Of a stretch of 64,000 nt of DNA, positions 18,040 through 26,983 are shown piece after piece. Where the stretch lies: assembly GCF_900110615.1 (NCBI RefSeq), contig NZ_FOEI01000006.1, positions 1 to 64,000 on the forward strand, in the 5' to 3' direction. Under the pieces are notes generated by a model. The model was not told the origin of the DNA, made no database searches, and saw only the letters and a list, made by a program, of their open reading frames with translations. A program made the translations under genes and the position numbers. The stretch's first letter is position 1, and every line of letters begins with the position of its first letter. This stretch comes from Flavobacterium urocaniciphilum. GTDB taxonomy: Bacteria; Bacteroidota; Bacteroidia; Flavobacteriales; Flavobacteriaceae.

Positions 18040-18669
18040 TTACTTTATTATATCATGAATTTCTAAAGTTTCAGGGTTCAGGTCTATTATTTCTTTTAAA
18101 TCCATTTTATCAAATACAATTTTAATTTTTCTATAGGCTCCATTTTCAACAACTCTAAACATATCAAATGTCACGTTTTCAGAATTAATTGATGTATTGT
18201 CAATTGTTTCATTTGTTCCGTATAATATAATGCTTTGAAATTCTTTAACAAACTTCTCAATTTCTGATATATCTTTGAATTTTATGCCAATAAAGTTTTT
18301 ATAGAAATCTTTTTCTAAACCACTATACCAAAGTGGTGGCGCAAAATTTATTGTGTTTTTGGATTTGTCAAACAATATTAAACAATCACAATCATTTACA
18401 TGATAGTCTAAATAATTAGTAATTTTTACAGAGTAAAGTTCATAATTAGTTAAATTACTTTGAATAAATGGCATTTCAAGTTTTTTCGGTTTGTTAAATT
18501 CAGAATGATATATCCAAATTCCATCTGCAACGAAAGATTCTTTAACGGGAAATTTTTCTGTTAATAGTTTTATCAATTGATTGCTTTCTTGTGAAAAACC
18601 ATTCAATCCAATAATTAAAAATATGTATAAGATTATCTTTTTCAAAGTATGTTTTGTTATATTGCTCAT
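18040..18669 (-). CDS. cassette protein: secreted, unknown function, copy A; start codon in attC edge
   Basis: A 209-residue protein with a signal peptide (hydrophobic residues about 12-25, GFSQ cleavage). Contains YHVNDCDCLILFDKSKNTINFAPPLWYSG. The start ATG lies in the crossover edge GTTATG of the next attC-like site, so the cassette has almost no 5' leader of its own. The protein is identical to that encoded at 35345-35974. No family recognised. Confidence 0.66.
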   Translation of the reverse strand: MSNITKHTLKKIILYIFLIIGLNGFSQESNQLIKLLTEKFPVKESFVADGIWIYHSEFNKPKKLEMPFIQSNLTNYELYSVKITNYLDYHVNDCDCLILFDKSKNTINFAPPLWYSGLEKDFYKNFIGIKFKDISEIEKFVKEFQSIILYGTNETIDNTSINSENVTFDMFRVVENGAYRKIKIVFDKMDLKEIIDLNPETLEIHDIIK

Positions 18670-18794
18670 AACGTTCCGGCGCTTGGCGAGGTTGCGAACT
18701 TCGGAACCGATTATTTTCTGTTAAAGATAAAATTTCTTGAGAAATGTAAACGTGAATTTACTACAAAATTCGCAATCTTGCCAAACGCCTGTTA
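18669..18794 (-). repeat. attC-like site 12 (type B)
   Basis: Starts TAACGTTCCGGCGCTTGGCG and ends CTTGCCAAACGCCTGTTA. Right boundary of the internal copy of the duplicated block: identity with the 35-kb copy stops at TAAC 18669-18672. Confidence 0.9.
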
Positions 18795-18804
18795 GCTGCT
18801 GGCA

Positions 18805-20103
18805 TTATGATAATGAGTTGCAATATTCTTTATTGACAACTTTATCTCTCATACTTGATTTATTATTGAAATTTCTAGAAATATTCTTTACAATATCTCT
18901 ATAATTATCAGTATTGTCGTCCTTTTGATGATAAAATGGTTTTATTGAGCAACAATTTTTATGTTCGAAAAGTGTATTTAGTAAGGTTCTGTCAGAAATA
19001 CCGCAAGAATGACCAAATATAAAAATTTGATAATTATCACTATTCAAAAACTCTAACAAGTTTTTATAATTATCTGTTTCAAGATATTTAATAGATTTAA
19101 TATTTTCAAGATAATCATTATCATTCAAATTTTCAATAGATTTGTAGTCTTCATCAATTTCATCTCCGAATCCGAATATTACATCATTTCGGTCATATTT
19201 ATCAGTAGTTCCATGAATATGCATATACTTTTTTATCAAATTTTTGTTTGAATCAAACGAATCGAATTGAGCATGATTAGCATATATTTTTTCTGTAAAA
19301 GTGTAATTGAAATTTAAGAATAAAATTTCTTCAGGCATTAAATCAAAATAATTGATTGCACTATCTGAAATGAGCAATTTTCTAATGTCGCTTAATGAGC
19401 AATTACTTCCTATACGAGAGATTATACTTTTGCTTTTTTCACTTGGTATTGGCTTAGGTGAATTGTTATCTGTTTTTGTTTCTACTTGTACTTTTTGAAA
19501 TTCAATTTTAGCCTGATTGTTAATTGAAGATTCTGAAAAATCTTTAAAATAAAAAGGAGAATAAATCTTATAACCAATGTTATTTTTCAATTTGATATGG
19601 TTACTATCATTTCCAAAATTATCAATAAATTCTTTTTCAACTTCACTTAAATAATGTTCAAGTAATTTTTGTATTTGTTTTAGATCATTATTTAATTCCG
19701 CTATTTTGTATGAGCATTTTTCATTTCTAAAAGCTTCTTTTAATAAATTATAATATTCGTTTTCAATGTCAACCCAATTTCTTTCTCCATTTTTTTTAGT
19801 AAGAATTTCTAAAAATTTATTTTTAAAAATCAATTCAAGATTTTGTCTTTCCAAAATGTTTATAAGTTCATCAAAAGTATTTCCAGTTACCCAATCACCT
19901 GCATTATAATGATTTCCAGGAACATTTTCAATTTTAATTTCATCAGTTTCAAATACATTTAGATATGTTGTAATGTTTCCATTAACTTCATCTCTTAATT
20001 TCTGAATTATTTTTTCCCAGTAATCATTTATAAAGTGAGTATAACTTGTTTTAATGTTATGAGCTAAATCAAATCCATTTCCTATGAGTATAATTCTATT
20101 CAT
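18805..20103 (-). CDS. abiH: cassette protein: AbiH-family abortive infection protein
   Basis: A 432-residue protein starting MNRIILIGNGFDLAHNIKTS, the signature of the AbiH family (PF14253). It also has the family features GNTFDELI, ILFLNFNYTFTEKIY, YMHIHGTTDKYDRNDVIFGFGDEID and IFGHSCGISDRTLL. AbiH proteins were found as phage abortive-infection factors in Lactococcus; the mechanism is unsettled. As a single-gene cassette it is a mobile anti-phage function. Confidence 0.88.
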   Translation of the reverse strand: MNRIILIGNGFDLAHNIKTSYTHFINDYWEKIIQKLRDEVNGNITTYLNVFETDEIKIENVPGNHYNAGDWVTGNTFDELINILERQNLELIFKNKFLEILTKKNGERNWVDIENEYYNLLKEAFRNEKCSYKIAELNNDLKQIQKLLEHYLSEVEKEFIDNFGNDSNHIKLKNNIGYKIYSPFYFKDFSESSINNQAKIEFQKVQVETKTDNNSPKPIPSEKSKSIISRIGSNCSLSDIRKLLISDSAINYFDLMPEEILFLNFNYTFTEKIYANHAQFDSFDSNKNLIKKYMHIHGTTDKYDRNDVIFGFGDEIDEDYKSIENLNDNDYLENIKSIKYLETDNYKNLLEFLNSDNYQIFIFGHSCGISDRTLLNTLFEHKNCCSIKPFYHQKDDNTDNYRDIVKNISRNFNNKSSMRDKVVNKEYCNSLS

Positions 20104-20140
20104 TGATATTTTTTCTGATGGTTGTTGAAATGCTTGCAGC

Positions 20141-20267
20141 TAACGTTCCGCGGCTTGGCGCAGTAGCGGCTAATTTACAAAAAATGTTCTTATGAAAACT
20201 ATGAGTTGAAAATCCAGCGGATTTTCAACCGAAGTAGAGTAGTCGCTATTGTGGCAAACCGCTGTTA
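20141..20267 (-). repeat. attC-like site 13 (type A variant)
   Basis: Starts TAACGTTCCGCGGCTTGGCG and ends ATTGTGGCAAACCGCTGTTA, with the variant centre GAAAATCC-AGC-GGATTTTC. Its last bases supply the next gene's stop. Confidence 0.9.
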
Positions 20268-20804
20268 TAGGCTGCCTTTTTTTTCAAGGTAAAGATATTT
20301 TGGAAAGATTGAATCTTTTTCAATTTCGTTTATTTTTTTGGTCCATTCAGGAAAGTTATATTTTACTTTAATTACAGAATCATTCACCAAAGTATATTCA
20401 CAAAAACTATCACCATTTTTTGGATGTTTTTTCACACCGTTTGAATTTTTTAAGAATTTCATGTCCAATAAACAATCTGTTTTGTATGTCCAAAGTAATT
20501 CAATTTTATCTGTTTTAGTGTGATAATGATTTGTAAAAAACGAATAATAACATTGACCGTGAAATTGGTAAGTTGCAAACTCTTTTTGGAAAATTATTCT
20601 AACCCAATAACTCGCAGTGTCACTTTGTTTTGCAGTCCAAATAAAATCTTTCTCATCAGAAATATAATCTCCAATTCTTTTCGGCTTTTTTTCAGTTGCT
20701 TTTTCAGTTGATAGATTTTTATATTTTGCTTTTTCTTTAACACTTTCTTTTTTACAGCTTGTAAAAATTAAAATGAGAAAAATATAAAGTAAATTTCTTT
20801 TCAT
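20265..20804 (-). CDS. cassette protein: lipoprotein of unknown function; stop codon inside attC
   Basis: A 179-residue lipoprotein (lipobox IFTSC at about residue 17) with a lysine-rich linker and a beta-rich body (YWVRIIFQKEFATYQFHGQCYYSFFTNHYH). The TAA stop at 20265-20267 lies inside the adjacent attC-like site. No family recognised. Confidence 0.66.
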   Translation of the reverse strand: MKRNLLYIFLILIFTSCKKESVKEKAKYKNLSTEKATEKKPKRIGDYISDEKDFIWTAKQSDTASYWVRIIFQKEFATYQFHGQCYYSFFTNHYHTKTDKIELLWTYKTDCLLDMKFLKNSNGVKKHPKNGDSFCEYTLVNDSVIKVKYNFPEWTKKINEIEKDSIFPKYLYLEKKGSL

Positions 20805-20828
20805 GAAAGGTTTTCTAAAGGTTGCCTA

Positions 20829-20955
20829 TAACGTTTCGCGGCTTGGCGCAGTAGCGGCTAATTTACAAAAAAAGTTCTTATGAAAAACGCGAGTTGAAAA
20901 TCCAGCGGGTTTTCAGCCGAAGTTGAGTAGAAGCTATTGTGCCAAACCGCTGTTA
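20829..20955 (-). repeat. attC-like site 14 (type A variant)
   Basis: Starts TAACGTTTCGCGGCTTGGCG and ends ATTGTGCCAAACCGCTGTTA; centre GAAAATCC-AGC-GGGTTTTC keeps the hairpin through a G-T exchange. Confidence 0.9.
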
Positions 20956-20967
20956 TGCGTAGTATTT

Positions 20968-21747
20968 TTATTTAAGTTCGTAAAGATTATTATCAAAGTC
21001 TTCATATAAAAATATTTTGTCAAAGTTAGATGTGATTTCAATGTTAAATAAGTCATTCACTTCAAACGAACTTTGACCAGTTCCACCAATAACTAATACC
21101 AGCCATTGAGATAATTCTGTGTTTAGTCTATATGATGAACATTTCTTTTCTTTTTTAGCAATATATTCAAGTATCAAATCTTTTGTAATGTGTTGCTGCA
21201 TATATGCTCCAAAATTTACATTTACATTCTTTTGTGAATGTTTCATTTTATAAGCATTTTTCACAAATTCGTTCGGAGCTAATTTTCCCGTCAACACAAA
21301 TTCTTTAACCAATTCTGTGAATTTTTCTATTAAGTTATTTTTGTCTTTGATTTTAAAAGTCAAATTGTCTTTTAAATATAGATTTACAAGAAAGTTTGGT
21401 AATGAAGAATCATTTTTTAGATTCATTTCAACCTTCTCGCATATATTTTCATAAAACCCTTCTTCAGCTTTGTATTTAGTATCTAAAATTAATTCGTGTT
21501 CAACTCCAATATTTTTATTTCCATTTGATATTATAAAGTCTGGTTTTTCAGTTACATTAACAATTTCAAATTCATTGAAAAAAGTTCCAAGTAACTTTCC
21601 AATTTGACAAAGCTCCAAGATTTTTTGTTTGTCATCTTTTTTATATCTATCTAATTTTTTTAGATGAGAATTTATTTTTTCTCCAATACGTTTATGGGTT
21701 TCATTAAAAGTAATGTCTGAATGCAGTTGTTTCATAATATTACGCAT
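20968..21747 (-). CDS. cassette protein of unknown function, possible nuclease-like
   Basis: A 259-residue cytosolic protein. The ATG at 21747 lies in the GTTATG edge of the attC-like site; a second ATG at 21735 is possible, and the further upstream extension would be translated attC. EKPDFIISNGNKNIGVEHEL has a P-D-x(n)-E-x-E spacing like some PD-(D/E)xK nucleases. That is weak evidence, and the order of residues could be chance. Confidence 0.6.
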   Translation of the reverse strand: MRNIMKQLHSDITFNETHKRIGEKINSHLKKLDRYKKDDKQKILELCQIGKLLGTFFNEFEIVNVTEKPDFIISNGNKNIGVEHELILDTKYKAEEGFYENICEKVEMNLKNDSSLPNFLVNLYLKDNLTFKIKDKNNLIEKFTELVKEFVLTGKLAPNEFVKNAYKMKHSQKNVNVNFGAYMQQHITKDLILEYIAKKEKKCSSYRLNTELSQWLVLVIGGTGQSSFEVNDLFNIEITSNFDKIFLYEDFDNNLYELK

Positions 21748-21872
21748 AACGTTTTGCCGCTTGCCGCAGTGGGGGATTTCGGAGCACTTCACTGTCAACC
21801 AAGCACAAATGTTGATAAAAGCACTGCACTTGATTTAACCAAGTCAGCCCCCATTGCGGCAAACGGCTGTTA
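21747..21872 (-). repeat. attC-like site 15 (singleton type)
   Basis: Starts TAACGTTTTGCCGCTTGCCG and ends CATTGCGGCAAACGGCTGTTA. Arms GCCGCTTGCCGCAGTGGGGG and CCCCCATTGCGGCAAACGGC pair; the stem bases differ from type A on both sides (covariation). Confidence 0.88.
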
Positions 21873-21897
21873 GCAGTAGTGGTTCTTCTTTCGTCTG

Positions 21898-22695
21898 TCA
21901 TTTTGAAAGTTTTAATATTTTAAATGCTCCTTGTCCAACGATAAAAAATACAATTGTCCCAATGATAAGGTCTGGATATTTTGAGTTTGTCAAGTAAACA
22001 AGTCCGCCTGCAACAATTACTCCAAGATTTACAATTACGTCATTAGATGTAAAAATCATACTTGCTTGCATATGTGCTTCCTTGCTTTTACTTTTTTGCA
22101 GTAAATACAAACACAGTCCGTTTCCAATAAGTGCAAGAATTGAAATAATAATCATTGTCTGAAATGCAGGAACAGTTTCAAGTCCAATAAATCGTCTGAT
22201 AACTTCTATAAACCCAAAAATTGCAAGTGTCAATTGAAAGTAACCTGCCGATTTTGCAATGTTCTTTTTTCGTGTCATTGTCCCACCAACCGCAAAAAGT
22301 GCAAGTCCGTAAACAATGCTGTCAGCAAGCATATCTAAACTGTCGGCAACAAGTCCCATTGAGTTTGAAATAAAACCTGTCGTAATTTCCAGTGCAAAAA
22401 AGAAAAAGTTGATAGCCAAAACTTGCCAAAGCAATTTTCTTTCTCGGCTTGTGTTATCGCTTGTTGAAGTATAATTGTCAGTCGTAACGCTGTCAATAAG
22501 TGAGGTGTCAAATTTTAAATTGTCAAGTCGCTGAAAAATTTGGTCGTGGTTGTCTGTATGAAAAACGGTCAATTGTCTGTTTGCAATATCAAAGTCCAAC
22601 GAGTTGATATTTGTCAAGTCGGCAAGTTTCATCCGTATCATTTGTTCTTCGGATGGGCAGTCCATTTTTGATATTTTAAATGTCGTTTTTTGCAT
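21898..22695 (-). CDS. cassette protein: cation diffusion facilitator with N-terminal HMA-like domain
   Basis: A 265-residue transporter. Residues 1-65 look like a heavy-metal-associated fold (FKISKMDCPSEEQMIRMKL, a single cysteine where HMA domains have CxxC). Then come a basic linker and CDF transmembrane helices with GLVADSLDMLADSIVYG (the metal-site motif on helix II) and SNDVIVNLGVIVAGG (helix V). CDF proteins export divalent metals by proton antiport. The usual cytosolic C-terminal domain is absent. Confidence 0.85.
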   Translation of the reverse strand: MQKTTFKISKMDCPSEEQMIRMKLADLTNINSLDFDIANRQLTVFHTDNHDQIFQRLDNLKFDTSLIDSVTTDNYTSTSDNTSRERKLLWQVLAINFFFFALEITTGFISNSMGLVADSLDMLADSIVYGLALFAVGGTMTRKKNIAKSAGYFQLTLAIFGFIEVIRRFIGLETVPAFQTMIIISILALIGNGLCLYLLQKSKSKEAHMQASMIFTSNDVIVNLGVIVAGGLVYLTNSKYPDLIIGTIVFFIVGQGAFKILKLSK

Positions 22696-22734
22696 TATTT
22701 ATTATTGTCGGTTGGGTCGTCCTACCATTACTGC

Positions 22735-22861
22735 TAACGTTCCGCGGCTTGGCGCAGTAGCGACTTCGTGGAACGATTATTTCTTGCTAATATAAGATTT
22801 TTCAGCGGAAAATCGAACGTGTTTTTTATTGATTTGTAGCTATTGTGCCAAACCGCTGTTA
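22735..22861 (-). repeat. attC-like site 16 (type A)
   Basis: Starts TAACGTTCCGCGGCTTGGCG and ends ATTGTGCCAAACCGCTGTTA; apical GATTTTTCAGCGGAAAATC. The end of the next gene reads into it. Confidence 0.9.
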
Positions 22862-23367
22862 GCCGACGTTTTTATTTTATTTATTAGCTTTTTTATTTTT
22901 CTATCATTAGTATAAATTACAACAACACCTTCACTAGCAAATGTTCCGAATATTGCTTGAGATTGTCCATTTTTTTCAAAAAAATAAATTCTCTCAATAT
23001 TAGATACGTTCATATTTTCAAAGACAATTTGGTTTTCTTTAAATAACAATGGATCAATTTGAACCATTTTTTTTCCCTTTTTATAAAACACAAAAAGCAA
23101 AACCTTTTTTCCACATTTATTGTTCAAATTGTCAAGATATTCATTGTCAAAATAACCACGATTTTTGAAATATGTAGAGTCAGGTTTGTAAATAGTATCT
23201 CGATAAATTTTATTAGTTATTAATTCTAATTTATTAGCAAGACTATTTTCATTTTTTATTTTTAAAACAAATTCAAGATTATCTTTTTCAAGTGAGCATT
23301 TTTCCAAATTTTGTTGAGAAAAACCTTGAAGAAAAGTTAAAAGAAAAATGACTAATGTAAATTTCAT
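22840..23367 (-). CDS. cassette protein: secreted TonB-plug-like protein with an attC-encoded tail
   Basis: A 175-residue protein with a signal peptide (about 17 residues, GFSQQ). The C-terminal half has VSNIERIYFFEKNGQSQAIF followed by ASEGVVVIYT, resembling the plug motif of TonB-dependent receptors (IE.I.VLK...A..YG..A..GVI.I.T) but without a barrel. Translation runs past the attC edge, so the last residues ANSGLAQ are encoded by the recombination site and the stop TAG is the conserved CAATAG of type A sites. Confidence 0.68.
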   Translation of the reverse strand: MKFTLVIFLLTFLQGFSQQNLEKCSLEKDNLEFVLKIKNENSLANKLELITNKIYRDTIYKPDSTYFKNRGYFDNEYLDNLNNKCGKKVLLFVFYKKGKKMVQIDPLLFKENQIVFENMNVSNIERIYFFEKNGQSQAIFGTFASEGVVVIYTNDRKIKKLINKIKTSANSGLAQ

Positions 23368-23389
23368 GAAGTTTCTTTAAAATGACGGC

Positions 23390-23515
23390 TAACGTTCCGC
23401 GGCTTGGCGCAGTAGCGGCTGCGTGAACGATTATTTTCTTGCTAAGATAATATTTCCTTGTGGAAAATAGGCTTGTAGCTAAGATAAAAGTAGCTATTGT
23501 GCCAAACCGCTGTTA
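23390..23515 (-). repeat. attC-like site 17 (type A)
   Basis: Starts TAACGTTCCGCGGCTTGGCG and ends ATTGTGCCAAACCGCTGTTA. The centre is more diverged (TATTTCCTTGTGGAAAATAG). Confidence 0.88.
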
Positions 23516-23525
23516 CAAGCTGCCT

Positions 23526-23954
23526 TTAATCAATAACCAATTCAGTTTTCACCCAATTCATATTGTTGAAGTTTCTTTTTCCCGGACCAATTGAGAACAT
23601 TTCGGCATTATCAACCGTATCAAGATTGATTAGATTTGTATGATTGTCGTAAGTAAAATAAAAGTCCTTTATAATTTCATCTCTAGAAAATGCAAATTTA
23701 ATTCCTTGAGCACTATACACACTGTCATTAATAAATAATTGGAATTCAGATATAAACTCTTTTTTTATTTTAGAATAATCTTTAAGTTCAAGATAAAAAT
23801 TTTCTACATAGCCTTTTGGATTTTTGTGGCGGTTAAGAACTATTCGTTTGATTTCAATTGTGTCATTATTTTGTTTAAGAACTATAAAATTATCTTTCTG
23901 ACAACTGATGAAAGTTAAAAATGCTAACACTATAATTATACGAAAGTTTGTCAT
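23526..23954 (-). CDS. cassette protein: lipoprotein of unknown function
   Basis: A 142-residue lipoprotein (lipobox LTFISC at about residue 19) with beta-rich body and GYVENFYLELKDYSKIKKEF. No family recognised. Single-gene cassette. Confidence 0.64.
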   Translation of the reverse strand: MTNFRIIIVLAFLTFISCQKDNFIVLKQNNDTIEIKRIVLNRHKNPKGYVENFYLELKDYSKIKKEFISEFQLFINDSVYSAQGIKFAFSRDEIIKDFYFTYDNHTNLINLDTVDNAEMFSIGPGKRNFNNMNWVKTELVID

Positions 23955-23965
23955 AAGGTTGCTTG

Positions 23966-24081
23966 TAACGTTCCCGCGCTTTGCTGCGTTTGGGAGTTGG
24001 TAGCAGATTATTTCTGTTAAAAGTTTATTTCTTGGTTTACGGTAATTCCACTAAAACCCAAATGCGGCAAAACGTGTGTTG
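23966..24081 (-). repeat. attC-like site 18 (short singleton type)
   Basis: Starts TAACGTTCCCGCGCTTTGCTGCG and ends AATGCGGCAAAACGTGTGTTG. Arms CGCGCTTTGCTGCGTTTGGG and CCCAAATGCGGCAAAACGTG pair. At 116 bp it is the shortest site, and it ends GTTG. Confidence 0.85.
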
Positions 24082-24091
24082 GCAGAAGTAT

Positions 24092-25732
24092 TTATTTTTC
24101 TGCCCTAATTATTTCAATTGCCTTTTCTAATACCTCGTCTATTCCTTCTTGGATCCCTTTTGTTGTTGGATGTATTTCTATATCTACTTTAACTCCTTTT
24201 CTTTGTGTAATTGTTCCGTCTGGATAATATATTCCAGTACCTGACATTAATGATTTATACCCACCAATAAATTCAATATAACTTATATTGCCATCAGCAC
24301 CAGCGGTTTGACTACCAATTGTTATCGCATTATTTGCTGTTTGCAAACACATTACAGAATATTCAGCTCTACTTTGAGTTTCTTCATTTACGAGCAAAAC
24401 AACTTTGCCTTTAAAATATTCTTTATTATTTTTCCCAGCGGTAGCATATTCTTTCCATATAAATTTCCCAGGATATTTTAAATCTGGAATATTTGTTTTA
24501 GCAAAAGGTTTTTTTTCTGAATTAAGATAGTTTGCAATGGAATAGGGTATAAAATTAGGATAGTTCCTAATATCTATAATTATAGCTTTTGTGTTTTCTA
24601 ATTTTTTCATTGTTTCGTCAACATCTTTCAAATCTAAAGCTGCCATATCAATATATCCAATATTATTCTCTAATATTTTATATTTTTCATTTTTAATATT
24701 TTTTTTGAAAATCAAATCAAAAGGGTAGCGATAAATTATTTTATCATATAATTTACCATTGCGATTTACAGATATTGCTAAACTATCGGTATTTCCATTA
24801 GCAATAGTATAATATGCACCCCTTAATTTGCTATTAAGATTAGAACCAGTAATATATTTTAATTTTTCATTAAGAATATCTTTTATGCTTTTTTCATTAA
24901 CTTTTTCAATGATGTCTCCAATTCTTAAATCATTAATTTTAGATAATGAATCGTTATAAAACCCAGTTACGATTGCTTTATCATCCATTATTTTCAATTT
25001 TGCAGGAATAAACTTGGTTCCAAAATATTCCGTTGTAAATTTTGTTTTAAAAACACCATGACTATCATCAAGTTTAACGACTACTTCAAGCATAGCTAAA
25101 TGGTATTCAGTTGCGTTTTTAGCACTTATAAATTTCGGAATCATTTCATTTAAAACTTCATTCCAATTTTGATTTGTTAGGTATTTATATGGATAAAAAT
25201 ACTCTACTGTATTCCAAAACTTAAATAAGCTTAATAATCGATAATTTTCATTTGGAAATTCAAAATTGTCATATTTAGGTTCATTTTTAATTTCTATATT
25301 CCCAATTTTAGTAGAAGTAACATAATAACTATTGCCTTGAAATCTATTGTTTTCAATATATTTTAGCTTAATAGTAAGTTCATTTGTAAATAATTCAGTG
25401 CTTTGTGTCCAAGAAAGGTCGAAATTTTTGTCAAAATATTTTTGATCGCTTAATTCATTACAAGTTTTACAAACTTTAACTGTTCCTAAATTTTCTATCC
25501 AATCCAGATATACTTTAGATAGTTCTTCTCTGTTTTTAGCTTGTGCAACTTTAGGTAGAATAATTAGCAATTGCTCATCCCAATTATAATCTCCTTTGGA
25601 TACATTTGGATGATAGTATTTTAGAAATCCCCAAGTTTTGCATAAACTTGATAACTTTTCAATTTCTTTTAGTTCTTGAGAAAATCCAAATTGCGATCCA
25701 ATTAAAATAAATATTAGAATGATTTTTTTCAC
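24092..25732 (-). CDS. cassette protein: S41-family (C-terminal processing) peptidase
   Basis: A 546-residue exported protein: signal peptide (about 18 residues, GFSQ), an N-terminal helical region with LCKTWGFLKYYHPN, a PDZ-like region (RIGDIIEKVNEKSIKDIL) and an S41 catalytic region with KAIIIDIRNYPN, KGKVVLLVNEETQSRAEYSVM (nucleophile serine) and GSQTAGADGNIS. This matches the Bacteroidota S41 peptidases with the LCxxWGxxKYxHP start. Large for a cassette gene. Confidence 0.85.
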   Translation of the reverse strand: MKKIILIFILIGSQFGFSQELKEIEKLSSLCKTWGFLKYYHPNVSKGDYNWDEQLLIILPKVAQAKNREELSKVYLDWIENLGTVKVCKTCNELSDQKYFDKNFDLSWTQSTELFTNELTIKLKYIENNRFQGNSYYVTSTKIGNIEIKNEPKYDNFEFPNENYRLLSLFKFWNTVEYFYPYKYLTNQNWNEVLNEMIPKFISAKNATEYHLAMLEVVVKLDDSHGVFKTKFTTEYFGTKFIPAKLKIMDDKAIVTGFYNDSLSKINDLRIGDIIEKVNEKSIKDILNEKLKYITGSNLNSKLRGAYYTIANGNTDSLAISVNRNGKLYDKIIYRYPFDLIFKKNIKNEKYKILENNIGYIDMAALDLKDVDETMKKLENTKAIIIDIRNYPNFIPYSIANYLNSEKKPFAKTNIPDLKYPGKFIWKEYATAGKNNKEYFKGKVVLLVNEETQSRAEYSVMCLQTANNAITIGSQTAGADGNISYIEFIGGYKSLMSGTGIYYPDGTITQRKGVKVDIEIHPTTKGIQEGIDEVLEKAIEIIRAEK

Positions 25733-25770
25733 TGCTTTTGATTTTTCGTTTTTTAAGGGAATATTTCTGC

Positions 25771-25896
25771 CAACGTTCCGCGGCTTGGCGCAGTAGCGCC
25801 TGCGTGAACGATTATTTTCTTGTTAAGTTCGATTTTCCAGCGGAAAATCGAACGTTGTATTTATTGATTAGTAGCTATTGTGCCAAACCGCTGTTA
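25771..25896 (-). repeat. attC-like site 19 (type A)
   Basis: Starts CAACGTTCCGCGGCTTGGCG, apical GATTTTCC-AGC-GGAAAATC, ends ATTGTGCCAAACCGCTGTTA. Its last bases supply the stop of the next gene. Confidence 0.9.
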
Positions 25897-26301
25897 GGTG
25901 CAGCTTTTTATATTTAGTATGTCAAGTCTATCTATTTTCCAATAAATATATTCCCCAATAACTTTCTCATCGTTTGTTGGTAAGTTAATTTCCATTACAA
26001 TATCTCCAAAATCAACGATAGTTGGATTTATAGATTTAATTTGTCCATAAGCTAAATAGGAGCAAAGTCTATTTTCAGGTATCAAACTTTTTAAATTTTG
26101 TTTATTTTCGGAAAAAATAACACTCCAATCTAAAGGATAGTCAAGTGAAGAAAATTCGACTAAATATCTTTTTTCAATTTCAAATTTTTCTCCCCAAAAA
26201 AAGGCTTCAATTTGCTTTCCATTTTGATTTGTAAAAGTGATTTCACCCTCATTTGAATCGAATAATTCTATTTTTTCTACTTTTAAATTATTGAATGTCA
26301 T
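25894..26301 (-). CDS. cassette protein of unknown function; stop codon inside attC
   Basis: A 135-residue cytosolic protein, acidic, with FTNQNGKQIEAFFWGEKFEIEKRYLVEF and a final CT. The TAA stop at 25894-25896 lies in the attC-like edge. No family recognised. Confidence 0.62.
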   Translation of the reverse strand: MTFNNLKVEKIELFDSNEGEITFTNQNGKQIEAFFWGEKFEIEKRYLVEFSSLDYPLDWSVIFSENKQNLKSLIPENRLCSYLAYGQIKSINPTIVDFGDIVMEINLPTNDEKVIGEYIYWKIDRLDILNIKSCT

Positions 26302-26330
26302 TTTTGAGTTTTGTTTGGTAAAGTTGCACC

Positions 26331-26458
26331 TAACGGTTTGCAGCTTGTTGCAGTAGCGGTTAAATACACCTAAATTTTTGGTTAAACACGAAGCATTACA
26401 AGTACAAAAGCGACTTTCAGTTATGCCCGAAAGCCGCTATTGCTACAAACTGCGGTTA
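26331..26458 (-). repeat. attC-like site 20 (singleton type)
   Basis: Starts TAACGGTTTGCAGCTTGTTGC and ends TTGCTACAAACTGCGGTTA. Arms GCAGCTTGTTGCAGTAGCGG and CCGCTATTGCTACAAACTGC pair, with bases changed on both sides relative to type A. Confidence 0.87.
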
Positions 26459-26494
26459 CCTGCTGGTGTTAAATAACAAAATTTCTTTTTATAA

Positions 26495-26983
26495 TTAATC
26501 ACAATTAGTTGCAGTATTATAGTGTCCTGTATTAATTGTGTAATTCAGTGTATAATTTTTCTTATTTACAGTTTCAATACTATAATCATCGTAGTTTTGT
26601 ATATTAAATAAACCAGTACCTTCATTAGCTACAATGCCATCATTAATTTCCCTTGTAAAAGTTATACATTTATTGTCTTCAAAAATAATAACTAAAGAAT
26701 CACCTATTAAACTATTGTCGACAGAGAAAAAAGGTGCTGTATTTGGATTTCCCTTGCAAATTATGGGTTTTGACTCATCAACATCAATAGAGTATTCTTC
26801 ACTAATACCAATAGATGTATTAAAAACTTTCATGATTAAATTCTTACCACTGTTATTTTTATAAATAAAAGTTGCGGTATGACGTTCATCTACTTCTCCT
26901 TTATCACAAGATATAATAGAAGATAATAATAATACACTAATTCCAATAATCAAATAGTGCGTCCAAGTTGTTTTCTGTAGCAT
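26495..26983 (-). CDS. cassette protein: lipoprotein of unknown function
   Basis: A 162-residue lipoprotein. The ATG at 26983 (MLQKTTWTHYLII) was chosen because it gives a proper lipobox (LSSIISC); an upstream extension does not. It overlaps the end of the upstream gene by 47 bp, so the two are coupled within one cassette. The body is a beta-rich domain (TATFIYKNNSGKNLIMKVFN). No family recognised. Confidence 0.68.
   Translation of the reverse strand: MLQKTTWTHYLIIGISVLLLSSIISCDKGEVDERHTATFIYKNNSGKNLIMKVFNTSIGISEEYSIDVDESKPIICKGNPNTAPFFSVDNSLIGDSLVIIFEDNKCITFTREINDGIVANEGTGLFNIQNYDDYSIETVNKKNYTLNYTINTGHYNTATNCD

Noticed and set aside
21748..21798. N-terminal extension of the cassette gene at 20968
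   Set aside because: These residues would be translated attC sequence; ATG codons at 21747 and 21735 are better.
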